Below the pieces are notes generated by a model that had not been told where the DNA came from, made no database searches, and saw nothing but the letters and a program-made list of their open reading frames with translations. From Nitzschia sp. pyKryTriq1 (taxonomy: Eukaryota > Bacillariophyta > Bacillariophyceae > Bacillariales > Bacillariaceae), in the NCBI GenBank assembly GCA_956465555.1, contig OY101115.1:3038001-3102000 (forward strand): a stretch of 64,000 nt of DNA. Direction: 5' to 3'. Shown here one piece after another: positions 10,190-22,167 of the stretch. Each line of letters opens with the position of its first letter. Within the stretch, counting starts at the first letter, position 1. The position numbers and the translations under genes were made by a program.

Positions 10190-11069
10190 AGTTCCAGTTT
10201 TGCCCTTGGCCGCTACTTAGAGTTTGACTCGCTCGTGAAAATATTGTTTCCTTCGCTTTTTCCGGATGAAGTTGATTGTCGACGATTGGTACCTTTCAAG
10301 GTTAACATGTTTGAGAATTCCTTGGCTCGTGGCATGTTGCACAGCTACCCTTTGCAACGACGGAAGAGTGGTAGGCGTAGTAGGGCTACAGATGAATCCA
10401 GAACTCACTGTGTGTGAGGAATGAATCATTCAAGCGATGTGAAAATGACATATTCTCGTTCCAGCACATGAATGAATCTAGTAGTATCAATTGACTTGAT
10501 CGCACGTTGAAGCTGGTTGATGATCCAAGCTGGCAGTGTCGCAGTTCGCGCCTGAACCTTGAGTTTCTTTCAACGACATTCTATTGAAAGAATCATCAGT
10601 ATGTGACGTTTTAGAGGGAGGGCGGAGCATGGCCTTTTCGATTGTTATTGTACATGTTCCTATGCTGTGGAAAAGGATGTCGTATTGTAACCGTTGTATC
10701 CTTCCATCAAAATCTCTAGAACGCTTCGAAAGATGGCTTATTGTTGATTCCATAGGGGGGTGAGACTACCCAAGACCCTCGAATCGATGAAACGCCAACT
10801 ACGACGGCCTATCGTAGACTACAGTGCTGGTACTTTCAAGACATGTAGATTAGCAGCATGAGATAGAAATATTCCTATTCTCTACGCATCTTATCTAAAT
10901 CAAAGGCGACTTCATGTTTCAGTCTCCAATAAGTTCCGCTTGCCTACGACGGCTCAGCTCGTCCTCTCCTTCATCACACATGATGTCGACGAGCAGGAGA
11001 CAGCGCACAACAGAGGATCACCTATAAATCTTCCCTCAACGATAGCCAAGCGACAGGTGGGGTTCCAGT
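10190..11069. other. Intergenic, 880 bp, no confident gene
   Basis: It lies between the 3' ends of the TOM22-like (plus) and SBDS-domain (minus) genes. The minus-strand ORF at 10487-10753 (88 codons) is Ser/Thr-rich with no recognisable domain; I do not support it as a gene. Confidence 0.5.
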
Positions 11070-11423
11070 TTAGAGTGGACGACCCGATCGTTCCACATGA
11101 AAGCGAGGGTTCGCGTTCGTGGAGTCGGAATTAGTATCCCTGCCCTTCTTGTTGCGGTGGACCGGAAGCTGTCCCTTCTCGAGCATGAACTCGATGGCAC
11201 GATCTTTGTTGTTCGTTCCAAACATGGCATTCAGTTCCGCCTTGGAGGGACGAGACATGGTACCCTGTTTACCTGATTCGAACTTGAAGATATCAAAGCT
11301 GTCCACTACGTGACTTGGAGTGATTCCTTCTTCGTGGTGGCGATACTTGTCAAGCATCTCGTCGTCGACCAGGCACACCATGGTGCAACCATTGCCAGTG
11401 TAAGTCAGTTGTTCGATAGTCAT
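11070..11423 (-). CDS. SBDS N-terminal-domain protein (Rtc3/Yhr087w-like)
   Basis: A 117 aa single-exon protein. Residues ~5-95 match the N-terminal (FYSH) domain of SBDS/Sdo1: a variable strand at LTYTGNGCTMVCLV, then VVDSFDIFKFESGKQGTMSRPSKAELNAMFGTNNKDRAIEFMLEKGQLPV, where the FxSxKQG...SKxxLxxxFGT...LxKGxLP pattern is diagnostic. Full SBDS proteins are about 250 aa with two further domains. This one ends after the first, as in yeast Rtc3, a single-domain protein linked to RNA metabolism. The C-terminal ~25 residues are polar and probably disordered. The promoter would be shared with the divergent M3 peptidase gene. Confidence 0.82.
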   Translation of the reverse strand: MTIEQLTYTGNGCTMVCLVDDEMLDKYRHHEEGITPSHVVDSFDIFKFESGKQGTMSRPSKAELNAMFGTNNKDRAIEFMLEKGQLPVHRNKKGRDTNSDSTNANPRFHVERSGRPL

Positions 11424-11935
11424 GATCAGTTCAGTAGTTGTTTGTTCAGAATGAATGCTCTACTAGTACTAGTAGCGATGTTTTCTTTTCTTTTCCTTTC
11501 TTGGAATTGTGTGTTGTTTTTGAGAACCTCCCTGACGAGTGACGAGAAACGAGAAGGTGTCAATCACGTAGAAACAGGAATGTAGCGAAAGATACCCAAC
11601 GACCCCGCCAGCGCTTTCTCCGCGTTGTTTTCACTCCGAGTAGATCGTGGGTGAGACGGCCGCCCGGCTCGATCTCATGATGAGTCGAACGATTCGTCGT
11701 AGAAATCGGATCTTTTCGGATGCGATTCTGCATCACGGATCACGGCGCAAGCCGCGACGATGGTGGTGCCAGTTGCGAGTTGCGAGCTGCAAAATACAGT
11801 CCAAGTGCAACCGTTCGATACCGGTACGATAGGATAACAAGGTCGGATCTCTGTTCAATTGCACTATTACGCCATCGAATCGACTCTTACTTTCCGAAAG
11901 GGTGTATATTGCTGTAGGCCTACAGTATACAGTGT
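11424..11935. other. Divergent intergenic region
   Basis: It separates the starts of the SBDS-domain gene (minus) and the M3 peptidase gene (plus), so a bidirectional promoter is expected. A TACTAGTACTAGTAG word lies at about 11462-11475 and an ATACCGGTACG word at about 11819-11829. No ORF is convincing. Confidence 0.5.
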
Positions 11936-14177
11936 ATGCGTCTCGGGTCCTGCCTCGTTTGGTTTCTCATTGCAGCCATTTCCGACATCACTACTGTCAT
12001 GGGATCCGAAGCAGCCAAAGCGATTTCGACTGCGCAAGCATTTGTGGATGAATTCAACAGGTCTTACGAGTCGAAGCACTTTTCCTTCGAGCAGCAGTTC
12101 TGGGGGACCAAGATGGCTTTGTCGGACACGGGCGAACTCGCATTCTCGGCCGAAAACTTGTCCAAGACCAAGAAGGAAATGTACGCTGTAAAAGATCAAG
12201 ATGTTTCGAAGCTTGCAGTCAGCTGCTCATTCCTCGTAGCATGATCACTAACCTTCATTCTCCTACCCCTACAGGGAAGACCTCTTATCCGACTACAGCA
12301 CAATCGAAAAGGCTCAGGAGCTTCTGAAGTCCCTCCCTGATGTAGCTCCAAAAGATCTTGTCAAATGCCTTGACATCATTATCCGTACCTGCAAATGCTA
12401 TGCCACGAGCCCCGATATCAAAGAGATTCGTGAGGCGACAGGTAAAATGGAAAGTGAACTAGAGATGAAGCGCAATCGGATGAAACTTGGTCATACCAAA
12501 CCAGACGGCACTTTCGAGGTACTCTCTTCTGTCGGACTTCGCAACCTGCTAACTACGCACAAGGACGAAGCCATGCGCAAGTCTGCCTACGAGGGACTTC
12601 GAACGATCGGCCCGTTTGTTTGCGAAAATGGGTTTGTTGAGATTATCAAGCTGCGAAATAAATTGGCAAAGGCGCTGGGATTTGTGGACTATTATGATTA
12701 CAAAGTCACCAATGCTGAAGGGATGAGCAAACAGAAGTTATTCGAGATTCTTGATGGCCTCGAAAAAGGAACTCGTCCGATTATGGAGGCCTCACGAAAG
12801 GACTTGGAGGCACGGCATGGATCATCTGCCCTTGAACCATGGAATACATCGTTCATGTTGGCTGGAAGTGTTGTGGAGAAGATGGTACGAATGCCGCCTT
12901 TGATAAAAGCATTTGCATTTGCTTGAAACGTTTTTCGATGCACTCACCACGCCTTTTGTACCACAGGATCCATACTTTCCCTTTGCTAAAGCTCCAGAGA
13001 GATACATTCAATCTTACTCTAAGCTTGGAATCAAATACGAAGGGTCGACTATGAATCTTGATCTGCTGGAACGGGAGAACAAATATGTAAGTATGAGGGT
13101 ACGAGATTCGGTCGATTATGTTTTGAGGGTTATGTGCTGACCATTCCTATAATCCATACCGGTATAAACACTTATTCCTTTCCCTCACAGAGCAACGGCT
13201 TTTGCCATTGGCCTCTGGTTGCCTGGACGAAGCCAGATGGAAGTTGGCAGCCCTCGGAAGCCAATTTTACTTCATTGGCCGACCCCAAAGCGGTAGGAAG
13301 TGGTCTTAGGGCGCTGGTAACTTTAATGCACGAAGCTGGACATGCCGCACACTTTGCAAATATCAAGCAACCGAGTCCCCTTTTCGGCCAAGAACGGGCT
13401 CCGTTCAGTGCGGCGCTTGCGGAGGGTCAGAGTATGTTCCTCGACGCACTGGTTGAAGATGCTGCTTGGCGGGCGAAGTATGCCCTCGATTTGGACGGGA
13501 AACCGATCCCCTTTGAAATCATCGAAGAAGAGATCAGGGCCACCCATCCCTTTGCGGTTCGCAGTCTTCGCGCAATGCTTTCTGTCCCTTACTTCGAGAA
13601 GGCACTGTATGAGCTCAGAGACGAGGAGGTCACAACGGAGCGCATACAGTCGCTCGCGGAGGATATCGAAAAGGAGATCCAGGGAGGTTTGGGACCCAGG
13701 CCCCTGTTGAGCGTGCCCCATATTATCAGCGACGAAGCGAGTTGCTACTATCACGCCTACGTTCTAGCAGAAATGTGCGTTCACCAAACACGAGCTTTCT
13801 TTGTGGAGCGTGACGGTTTCATTGTGGACAATCCAAAGGTTGGACCAACGTTGACCAATGCATATTGGGTCTACGGAAATTCAAGGCCATTTCTGGATCT
13901 TGTCAAAGATTTGACTGGCAAGGAGCTTGCAGGGCAAGCATGGGTCAAGAAACTAAGTCAAAGTGTTGAAGATCGAGTGGCCAGTGAAAAAGAAGACTAC
14001 AATAAAGCAATTGCAGAGGCTGCCAAAGAACAAGCTTGCGACGAACCGGATCTGAACATGATAGTGAGATTCGTTGACGGTAACAAGCTCATCTCGGACT
14101 CTTCAAAGAGCGCCAGCGGGGCTCTTGGGGCGTGCCGCGAGTTTGAGTCCTTCGTGAAGGACAGGACGGGTGCCTAG
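11936..14177 (+). CDS. M3-family oligopeptidase (thimet/oligopeptidase A type), possibly secreted
   Basis: Four exons: 11936-12180, 12275-12884, 12967-13086 and 13191-14177 (introns 94, 82 and 104 bp), 653 aa. The first junction falls inside ATG (AT|G) and restores KTKKEMEDLLSDYSTIEKAQELL. The zinc motif HEAGH lies at residues 372-376, and a downstream Glu in AALAEGQSMF (~403) is the likely third ligand. The segment SDEASCYYHAYVLAEM resembles the substrate-binding Tyr region of M3 peptidases. These enzymes cleave short peptides. The N-terminus (MRLGSCLVWFLIAAISDITTVMG) looks like a signal peptide; starting at the ATG at 11999 would remove it. The third intron contains an ATACCGGTAT palindrome. 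Confidence 0.87.
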
Positions 14178-16232
14178 ACTCTGCCCTCTAGTAGAGACTA
14201 CAAAAAATAGCGTAGAGTAGACGAGTATGTAGAGATCACGACATTATTCCAAGACAGCTTGCGCAATCTACTAGGAGCTCTCTAGAGAGTGTAGTGGAGT
14301 GAGGGAGCTCAAGTACTGCGTAGCTACGACTATAGGACCCTTTCGACGTGACAACCGACAATGCGATCGAAATCATGAAGAAGAGGAGGAGGAGGAAGAA
14401 TTATCAACCGGCAACAAGAAGAGGAGAAGGAAGAGACCAATGAGAATGAGAAGGAGGACGAACAAGTTTTTGTGCCATATGGTGCTGGCACCACATGGTT
14501 TTTTGAGGGCAAGGTTTCCGCCTTTGGCTCTTCCTGCTGTCGACTGACTACTCTAAAATCAATCTGAAAAATAGTGAGCTATGATATTATTATTATATCT
14601 ATCTGCTAAATACAAGTGGCACAGAAAGGCGCGGTGGAGCGCTTCCAACGAATATTGTAGCGGTCTTAACGCCATTTCTGTTGGATAAAATAATATTTCC
14701 ACGCATTAGTCCTATTAATCAAAAGTCATTATGACTCCCTCCCTTTCGAAGAGTATCCAAAACAACAAACAACGAACATGAACAACATGAGAGAAAAGCT
14801 CACTTTATTGAATGAATCTTAGTCTACACAGTATTAAATCAACATCTACATAAAACAAAATCAAGTCACTAGACTATAGCTTTCTTGACGTATACTAGAG
14901 GTATACAAGAGATCACAAGGATCCAGAAATTGCTAAATCAACTTTCTTCATTCAATAAAGTCCGTTTCGAGTAACGTACAAAAAGTATCCCTTTGGCCAT
15001 GAGAGGAAGACAAGGTCCCAGAGGAAGAGGTGGGAGCAGGCATAATAACCGACGCCTGACATCTAACAGTACCGGTGCTTCAAGCACAAAGAAAAAGACG
15101 ATCGAGGATCGAGGATTACGTGTTCTACGTTGGGTCAAACAAACAGGTGCAATCAATTGCAAAATTGTGAGCAAGGACTAGCGCCGCTGATCTCGATCAT
15201 TCTTCAATCTTGTTGGGTTCTCGATCTTGCTCTCTGTCTGCAGGTCATTGAATCGCACCAAAAACTTCACTCCTTCTTCCTCTTGTCCAATTTTAGAAGC
15301 ATCCTCTACCTCACCAGTGCTGTGTCTGTTCAGGCCGGCGCCTTCCAGATGAAACTCCTTCTGTCTCCGTCTGTCTGGCTGTCGAGCCACCATCAAACAC
15401 AACAACGGCCGTTCAAAATTTCTCCCCCGCCCGTGCTACAGTAGATTCCTGCTGGTAGCTGCTCGTAGTCGTAAGTAGCTGTCTTCGTAGGAGATGACGT
15501 GTACTTTGTGCGTTATGTGTCGTGTGGTGCTTGAGAAGAGTCATCCACTGATGTGAAATGACGCTCTTCATCACTTTATTATTTAGCAAAGTTGCACGGG
15601 ATCATGTTGATTTATGGGAAGGACACAATGTTGTCCAGCTGTTCATTTTCTGTATTTTGATTGGCAGTCTGAATTCTGTTTACGAAATGGCATCTGGACT
15701 GCGTCCATCCACGTACGTCAGGAAAATCTGGGCATCTGCAAATCGATAATTAACCAATGTCCGGGAGGGGCATACTTAAAAGTTACGTCACAGTACAAAG
15801 TGACACGCTTCAGACAAGAAAGCAGCTGCTGAACTTCAACTGCGTAGATTTCGTACCGGCCAGCACCGTTGAAAAAATGTTGGGCCATCTGCTGCTCGAA
15901 CGCAAATGTGCAAGAGCCATCAGAAAGCGATCATCACGATGTTTCGCGAAGTCGGGGCACAAAGTACCGGTACCGGTACGAAACATCAACACCTTGGATA
16001 ACTGTAGCAGTGTACGAAGTTTCAGAAGTAGAACACAAATAATCAAGACAAACAGCAAACGAAAGGCAACGCCTTATTACAACACCCCAAAGGCCCAGTA
16101 AAAGCAACCGAGATCATTCAACTCAACAAGCGAGGAGAGAGCGATTCGTAGTCGAAAGATCCATTCATTATTCGAAGAGAATTTTGGTTTACACATACAT
16201 TAGGAGTAAATATCGAAGCCTTCTGTAAAATC
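14178..16232. other. Two-kilobase intergenic region, no confident gene
   Basis: Contents: a purine-rich tract (14375-14460), AT-rich stretches around 14570-14900, and ACCGGTACCGGTAC words at 15965-15978. Candidate ORFs are short. The minus-strand ORF 15178-15405 (MVARQPDRRRQKEF..., about 71 codons from its internal ATG) is the most protein-like, but it has no recognisable domain. The right part should include the 5' UTR and promoter of the bZIP-PAS gene. Confidence 0.5.
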
Positions 16233-18974
16233 ATGGCTCGTAAAGGCGACTGGAAAGAGGGAGATGCCACCGAGGGGAATGGTGCTGCAGCCGCTCGCGA
16301 CGCCAATCCAGGGGGAGCAGTGGCGCACATGCAGCCACCTTTCAACACAAGCACCTTGCAAGCCTTATCAAACAACCAACAATTTTCTTTCCTTGATCCA
16401 AATGTTTTGATGATGACGAACGCTGCAGCAACCATTGCTGCTGTTGCCGCGTCTGCCGTCCAGCAAATGAATCAGGGTTCAAGCGCACCTGCTCCTCCGG
16501 TGGGAAACGGTGGCGCTGCTTCTGCCTTTACGCCCGCATTGCTGGCACAAGTAAGGAACGCTGTAGCAGCTCAAGCTAGTTCAGGCGCTGCTGTTTCTCC
16601 TCAGATAGCCGCTCTTCTGGCCGCAGTTGGTGGTGGTGGTGGTGGTGGTGGCAATCATGGCTTGCAGCTTCATGGGGCGAACGGTGCAGGTAACCACGGA
16701 TTACAGCTTCCAGCCGCCTCCAGCAGCAGTGCAACAATTGCCTCGCATTTGCACCGCCTTCTACACAACAAAGAGACCCCAAAGATCCAGCCACCGCCAC
16801 CACAAGCTCCCACGTCTCTGCCCCTCGGAGCAGCGAGCTCGCCCAGCCATTCTGGAATGCAGAACTGGAAGGCTGAACAATTAGGTAAGATCGAGGGATG
16901 GCACCTTTTTCTTTCAGTCAGTTGAAGCCTGTAGACTTTGAAAGTACCTGACACTTGAGCATCTTGTCCATATTCTTCCCAGAGAAACATGTGAGTCTGT
17001 TGAAACAAATGAATCAACCGATACCACAGTCGGTTGCATTGTTGCTCGCAGATGCGCAGCGTAGAGACAAGAAGAAGACTGCCAAACGGGCGGCGAACCG
17101 AAAGTCTGCCAGCACTTCTAGAGCACGAAAGAAGGCACTTGTCGAGGAGATGACACTTACCAACGCTCGTCTGAAGCGACAAGCTCTTATTCTCGCTCTC
17201 CTTCCCGATCTGGTGATTGCAACTTCTCTTGATGGGGAAGTCACCTTTTGTAGTGCGCAAGTCGAACGGATACTTGGCCACAAACCGGGAGATCTTGTAG
17301 GCGTCCAGCTAGACAAAGTACTCATACCTTCGTCCAGGGACACCCTGCAAAAGTTGTTCAAGCGGCTTGTCACCACTAGCACTCGTTCTTCTCGACAAGC
17401 GCAAAACAGGCGAGGAACGAAGAGGCGACACGACGAGCAGAAAGAGGCTGGGGAGAAGTCTGACAGCAAGGATGACGAAGGAGATGGAAAAGGAGGAAAT
17501 GATGCCCCTGGAAGAGGATCTTTGCAGTCTGGCGACGCTAACTCAGGAAACTCAGGCACAAATTCTGGCGGCGCGGCGCTAATATCAGAAACATCTTTCC
17601 CCCTATCTGTCGTCGAGGTTGAGAGCAAGCAGCAGCAACAAGCCGAAATGCCGGAAAAGAATACCGGCACTGAAGCTCACGAGAACACAAATAATGCCAA
17701 TGAGAACTCGGACAATTCGACCAGCAATAACAGTGGCAGTAAGCAGCGGGTCTCGTCGCTTTCTAACAGCCAATCGCCAATCGAGTCTCCATCAGAAGAC
17801 GATGGCGCTCGAGGGGAAGCCAAGAAATCCAAGCGCGCGAAGACTGCAGGAAAAGGGAAGGATCAAACAAGCAGCGGTGATGATTCTTCTTCCTCGCTGT
17901 CGTCCAAGGCCGAGAACATGCGCAAGGCGAACGATAACCTCGATCGCAACGTCCGCTGGCACAATCAACGCATGATGGGGGATAGCCAGAAGGCCAAGTC
18001 GGACGATGGGCCCAAGGATGACGTTACGGGTGCTTCTGTCACCGCCAACAACGCATCCGCCAGGCTCTCTTCTCTCAAACATTATCCAAGCCCAGCAGTA
18101 AAAAAGAGCGAAAAGCCCACCATTCGCTACGAGAATGATCAATTGTCATCCGATGATTCGTTGCTCGCAGGAGTCGAAGAAAAGAAGGACACATCTGACG
18201 ACTCTGGATACAGGGAGTCGAACGATTCTCGCGAAGAAACATCGTCGTCTGGTAGTGACTCGTCGAACATCAAGAGTAAGTTGTACTATCCAATTCTTCA
18301 CTGGAAGTTTGAGCCAAACTCCTGAATTCAGGACTAATCCCTTGTAACCCACTTCTTCGAAACCCACAGAACGCCGAAAACGTCTAGCCCCCACAGTCAG
18401 GCTCTGTCTTATCCGACAGGACCTCACAACTGTGTGGTGTGAAGTCACATCCTCTATGAGAACTAGGACACCAGAAGAAGATCCCATCGATCTTCAGCTC
18501 GATAGCATGACCTCTCCTGATAGTATCGCGGAAGAGTCAGCTGTGAAAAGCGATCCTGTTCAAGAGTTTCTCCTTTGTTTCAGGCCTATGCGAGATGGGG
18601 ACAAGAAAGCTGACGATTCCCTGCGACTTGTTACCTCACGGGCAGCAAACTGTGAGGATTGCGCACTTGTCTCCTCGAGCGGCAATGACGACAGCAACAG
18701 CACTGAGAAGGTTAACTCAGACAAAACGTCGGCAGAGGGTAGCGATTCGAAGAACAACTCAGCTTCATCAGATGACGTCCCCACGAAACGCCCTCCCAAA
18801 AAGAGGCCTTTGGACATAAATCTGACGGCAAAGGGGGCAGAAGGAAATTCTCCTGCGAAGAAGCTCAGGTCTGAAGGAGCAAAGGGAGACAGCCAGGCGT
18901 CTGATGATACCGAAAAAAGTGTCATAGAGTCCCTCATCATGATCAAGTCACATGGAGTTGCATACTCAGTATAA
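16233..18974 (+). CDS. bZIP-PAS transcription factor
   Basis: Three exons: 16233-16884, 16983-18275 and 18370-18974 (introns 98 and 94 bp), 849 aa. The N-terminal ~215 residues are Ala/Gln/Gly-rich with a poly-Gly run. A bZIP basic region follows (KKKTAKRAANRKSASTSRARKK, with Asn-x7-Arg), then a short zipper (LVEEMTLTNARLKRQAL). A PAS core follows directly (LLPDLVIATSLDGEVTFCSAQVERILGHKPGDLVGVQLDKVLIPSS). The expected final PAS strands (RLAPTVRLCLIRQDLTTVWCEVTSSMRTR and EFLLCFRPMRDGDKK) appear only after ~330 disordered Ser/Asn/Lys-rich residues. Diatoms have an expanded set of bZIP-PAS regulators, and PAS domains often sense light, redox or ligands. There is no LOV cysteine motif (GRNCRFLQ) here, so it is not an aureochrome. 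Confidence 0.88.
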
Positions 18975-19505
18975 TACCCGGAGTAGCTATTTGGAATAAT
19001 GTCATAATCAGTGTACTAGCTAGGAAACAAAAGTGCCGTGTATGGTATTGTTCTCGGTTTACTGGTATGGTTAGGTGAACTGGTCGTATCTGCATCTAGA
19101 GTAGAGACGAGGGATAATGTACAAGTTGAGTAGTACAGGTACCGGTATTAGTGACGAGAGGCATCATCGATCGTTGAATGTGCTTGATTTATTCGACTGA
19201 GTTTCCCCACTTCGCTCCCGCGGCCCCCGCGATCCACGACTCCAGGATTTGCCTGGCATGGCCCGGCGCACACAATTCAAAAATGAAAACGTGCCTGTGA
19301 AAAGTCTACGGACCGAGAGCCAAAACAACGACATGATCACGCGTATTAATACCGGTAGTGTACCGGTACGGTGTACGGTAGCGACAACAAACGCCGCCCC
19401 CAATTTCCAATTTCATCTCTCTCTTCGCTACCATACACTAGTGGTACAGTACAAGTGTTGATAGCTGGCTTTATTGCTGTAGTTTCTTTCGTCTCTTAGC
19501 AAGAA
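18975..19505. other. Intergenic with palindromic words
   Basis: This is the 3' flank of the bZIP-PAS gene and promoter of the SERINC gene. AGGTACCGGTATT lies near 19137-19149, and two more TACCGGT words at about 19351-19370 lie 135-155 bp before the SERINC start codon. No convincing ORF. Confidence 0.55.
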
Positions 19506-21311
19506 ATGGTAAGAATGGAAAGTATGGTACTTCATCGAAGCGAACAATCGTGTGATGATCCACCGTCGTCATTTTTCTAGTTCCTATTTTACGATCGCTT
19601 GGCACTTGGCACTCACGAATCATCATCTCGAATTCTCGCTTACACAGGCTAGTCTGACAACTTGTCTCGTCACAGGTATGTACGGATTATTCTTTTTCTA
19701 TGCAGAATTTTCCTGGTTTCTCGCCCAATTTCACTGTATTTCTCTTTCGTGTCAAAGGAACTGTTTGGTGTTTCTGCACAGCGGCTGGGTCGTTGCTTGC
19801 ATCATGCTGCGGCAACGACAAGCCGTCTACCGTAGCTCCTGGCGCTTCGTCGGGAAGAAAGCGGTCAGTTCTTTTGCTCATACTAGCAATCGGAATAGCT
19901 TTCTGCTTTCAATATTGGGTCGGCCCTACGATAGTGAACTTCAATGCACCTGTGGACAATATACTCTCGGACGCGTGGCTGAGTGGGTGCACGGATTTGG
20001 AGACACAAGAGTTGATAGAGCGTTGCGCTGGAAATGCCGGAGTATATCGGAGTTCCTTCAGTGCTCTTGTATTCTTTTTACTGGCAGGAATCGCAGCGGC
20101 ATGCAAGAGGACGGCAAATAGAGAAGCTTGGCCTGCGAAATACGTTCTGTTCCTCTTCTTGGTGGCTGGAATGTGCTTTGTGCCGAACGACCCACTCTTT
20201 TTGACAGTTCAGATGAACATTGCTCGTGTTGGAGGAGTCATCTTTATTTTGTTTCAGCAAATTGTCTTTGTGGACATTGCTATGAACTGGAACGACAGCT
20301 GGGTCGAGAAATCCAACTCCGCAGAGGAAGAAGAAACTGGGTCGGGTCAGAAATGGCTCTACGCAATCCTAGTCTCGGCAGTTTCCTTATTTTTGGTGTC
20401 ATTCATCGGCTGGGTGCTGCTGTTCGTCTATTTTGGCAATTGTCCCACGAACACAGCATTTATCACTGTCACGGTTCTCTTTTCAATAATGATTACAATG
20501 GCTCAGCTGAGTGGGGAGGAAGGCAGCCTATTGTCGAGTGCGACTATATCGGCATACGCGACAATGCTTTGTTACAGTGCAGGTAAGCGATGACGGCAAG
20601 CCATATTATGAATCGAACGAGCCTGGCTAATCTCATCGGCGTCTTTCATTCGCAGTTACAAAAAATGACGACGAGCAATGCAACCCCTTTTTGGGCGAAG
20701 ACGACGTCTTGGGTATCATCATTGGTGTGGGGCTGACAGTTGTCACGCTTGGATACGCGGGATGGTCTGCGACTGCCGATGAAAAGCTCAGTGCCCGCAG
20801 GTACGTCATCTCTGGATTACTGTTCTCGTACTCTACTCGGAGTCGTCAACTTTGAGAATACAGAACAGCTTTTTGTTCACAATTTTTTTAACCCATGCCT
20901 TCCGATTTTGACTCTATCGTGAACGAATGCAGAGAATCATCAGAGGAGCAACCATCTAGTAGCCCTCTTGCCCCAACGACGCCTGAAGCTAGCAGAGTGA
21001 CAGGAATTGTAACCAATGACTACGGTACTGGGGAAGTCCCCGAAGAAGAGGGTGGCCAAGAAGGGCACAAGGATGTCCCGACTAATTTTTCGAATTCATG
21101 GAAACTCAACTTTGTCCTAGCTTCGGTGAGCTGTTGGTTTGCAATGTCTCTCACTGGCTGGGGCTCGATCCAAATTGGAGGCAATGTAGCTGATCCACTC
21201 GTTGGGCAAGCCAGCATGTGGATGATCGTGGGGTCGCAGTGGTTCGTTCTCACATTGTACCTGTGGACTCTAGTTGCTCCGAGACTTTTCCCCGATAGAG
21301 ACTTTTCATAG
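19506..21311 (+). CDS. SERINC/TMS1-family membrane protein
   Basis: Five exons: 19506-19508 (only the ATG), 19648-19675 (28 nt), 19758-20582, 20656-20800 and 20933-21311; introns 139, 82, 73 and 132 bp. The frame closes to 459 aa. The joined start MASLTTCLVTGTVWCFCTAAGSLLASCCGND is the typical Cys-rich SERINC N-terminus. Family hallmarks follow: NFNAPVDNILSDAW-type lumenal loop, FVPNDPLFL, NWNDSWVEKS, the CNPFLGEDDVLGI loop and the C-terminal GWGSIQIG...SMWMIVGSQWFVLTLYLWTLVAPRLFPDRDF. About ten membrane helices are visible. SERINC proteins are multi-pass membrane proteins proposed to affect serine/phospholipid incorporation and lipid distribution. The acidic insert before the last helices (EEQPSSSPLAPTTPE) is a common variable loop. 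Confidence 0.9.
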
Positions 21312-21649
21312 GTTGGAGCAGAAAGATGGAAAGATTCCATAGAGACCTCGATTGACACCTACATACATAAATACGTTTCTGGTAGGCCTTGCTTCTTGCT
21401 GCGAGAAGAACAAGCCTCTAGACCATGGGATGACCATGTTGCTCGCTTTGAGGAGGACAACAGCTATTTCTCCGATGTATCTACATTACGTGCATAAGTC
21501 AATGATATTCTCCTCTGTTCTGTATTTATGGTGGCAAGCTGTATAGTGTAGACGACTCACTCTACTAGAGAGAGAACATAGTGGGCGAGAGCTTCGTATT
21601 GTACAGACGACATTCATTCACAGTACCAGGTACTTGTACTGCGGTAGAA
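21312..21649. other. Intergenic
   Basis: This is the 3' flank of the SERINC gene up to the target-site duplication of the LTR element. It carries CTACTAGAG and GTACCAGGTACTTGTACTG words and no gene. Confidence 0.5.
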
Positions 21650-21654
21650 TAATT

Positions 21655-21807
21655 TGTCACTACGTGTGAAGTAAATCAATAAGAGGAGCTTAGTAGATTT
21701 ATGAGACTAGTGGTGATGAGAGCATTATGGCTCCGGTATCGGTCGTTGACGGACGACGGACGGACAGTGACGTCACATATGGATCTTGGATACCGATAGG
21801 AGAAACA
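21655..21807 (-). repeat. LTR (3' in element orientation), 153 bp
   Basis: Identical over 153 bases to 22872-23024 by direct reading. It contains the internal word GGACGACGGACGGACAG. Confidence 0.9.
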
Positions 21808-21982
21808 CACCCTCGCATATGAGTCGTGACTGTGTTGGCTTCTTGAGAATCTTGACATCGTACTTTGTGAAAATAGCAATGCAATCATCGTCACAGAGTT
21901 GTGCAAGAGATACGAGGCTGCCAGTCTTGAGGTCATCGAGAACAAAAGCTTCTTGTGCCGTGTGGGAGAGGTTGGATGACAA
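21808..21982 (-). pseudogene. Copia protease-region fragment inside the LTR element
   Basis: The minus-strand translation includes LDDLKTGSLVSLAQLCDDDCIAIFTKYDVKI, which resembles the protease-to-integrase region of diatom copia polyproteins (a leucine/serine-rich segment followed by LCDDDC and a beta strand). It stops being protein-like exactly at the LTR edge, so integrase, RT and RNase H are deleted. About 58 codons remain. The family assignment is from memory of the motif pattern and is moderate. Confidence 0.55.
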
Positions 21983-22167
21983 GAGGACATCAGAGGCGCA
22001 GAATCGGCAGGATTGGCAGGATGTCCCCGATATTATTTATATAGTAGGCAGAATTCTCTTAAGACAAAACTTCAGATTTAATTAAGGTACTTTTTCTCTG
22101 CCAAATTCTCCAGGGAGCTTGCAAATTCCGCCTGCAGATTTTCTCTGGCGAATGCTCCTGGCGATCC

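Noticed and set aside
14299-14547. ORF in a purine-rich tract (Glu/Arg/Lys-rich)
   Set aside because: Composition is dictated by the GAGGAG/GAAGAA tract; no homology pattern.
15178-15405. Minus-strand ORF of about 71 codons after its internal ATG
   Set aside because: Reads somewhat like a protein but is short, has no recognisable domain and no supporting splice partner; left as part of the intergenic note.
19552-20121. ORF of 189 codons over the 5' part of the SERINC gene
   Set aside because: Out-of-frame shadow crossing two introns; the SERINC frame explains the region.
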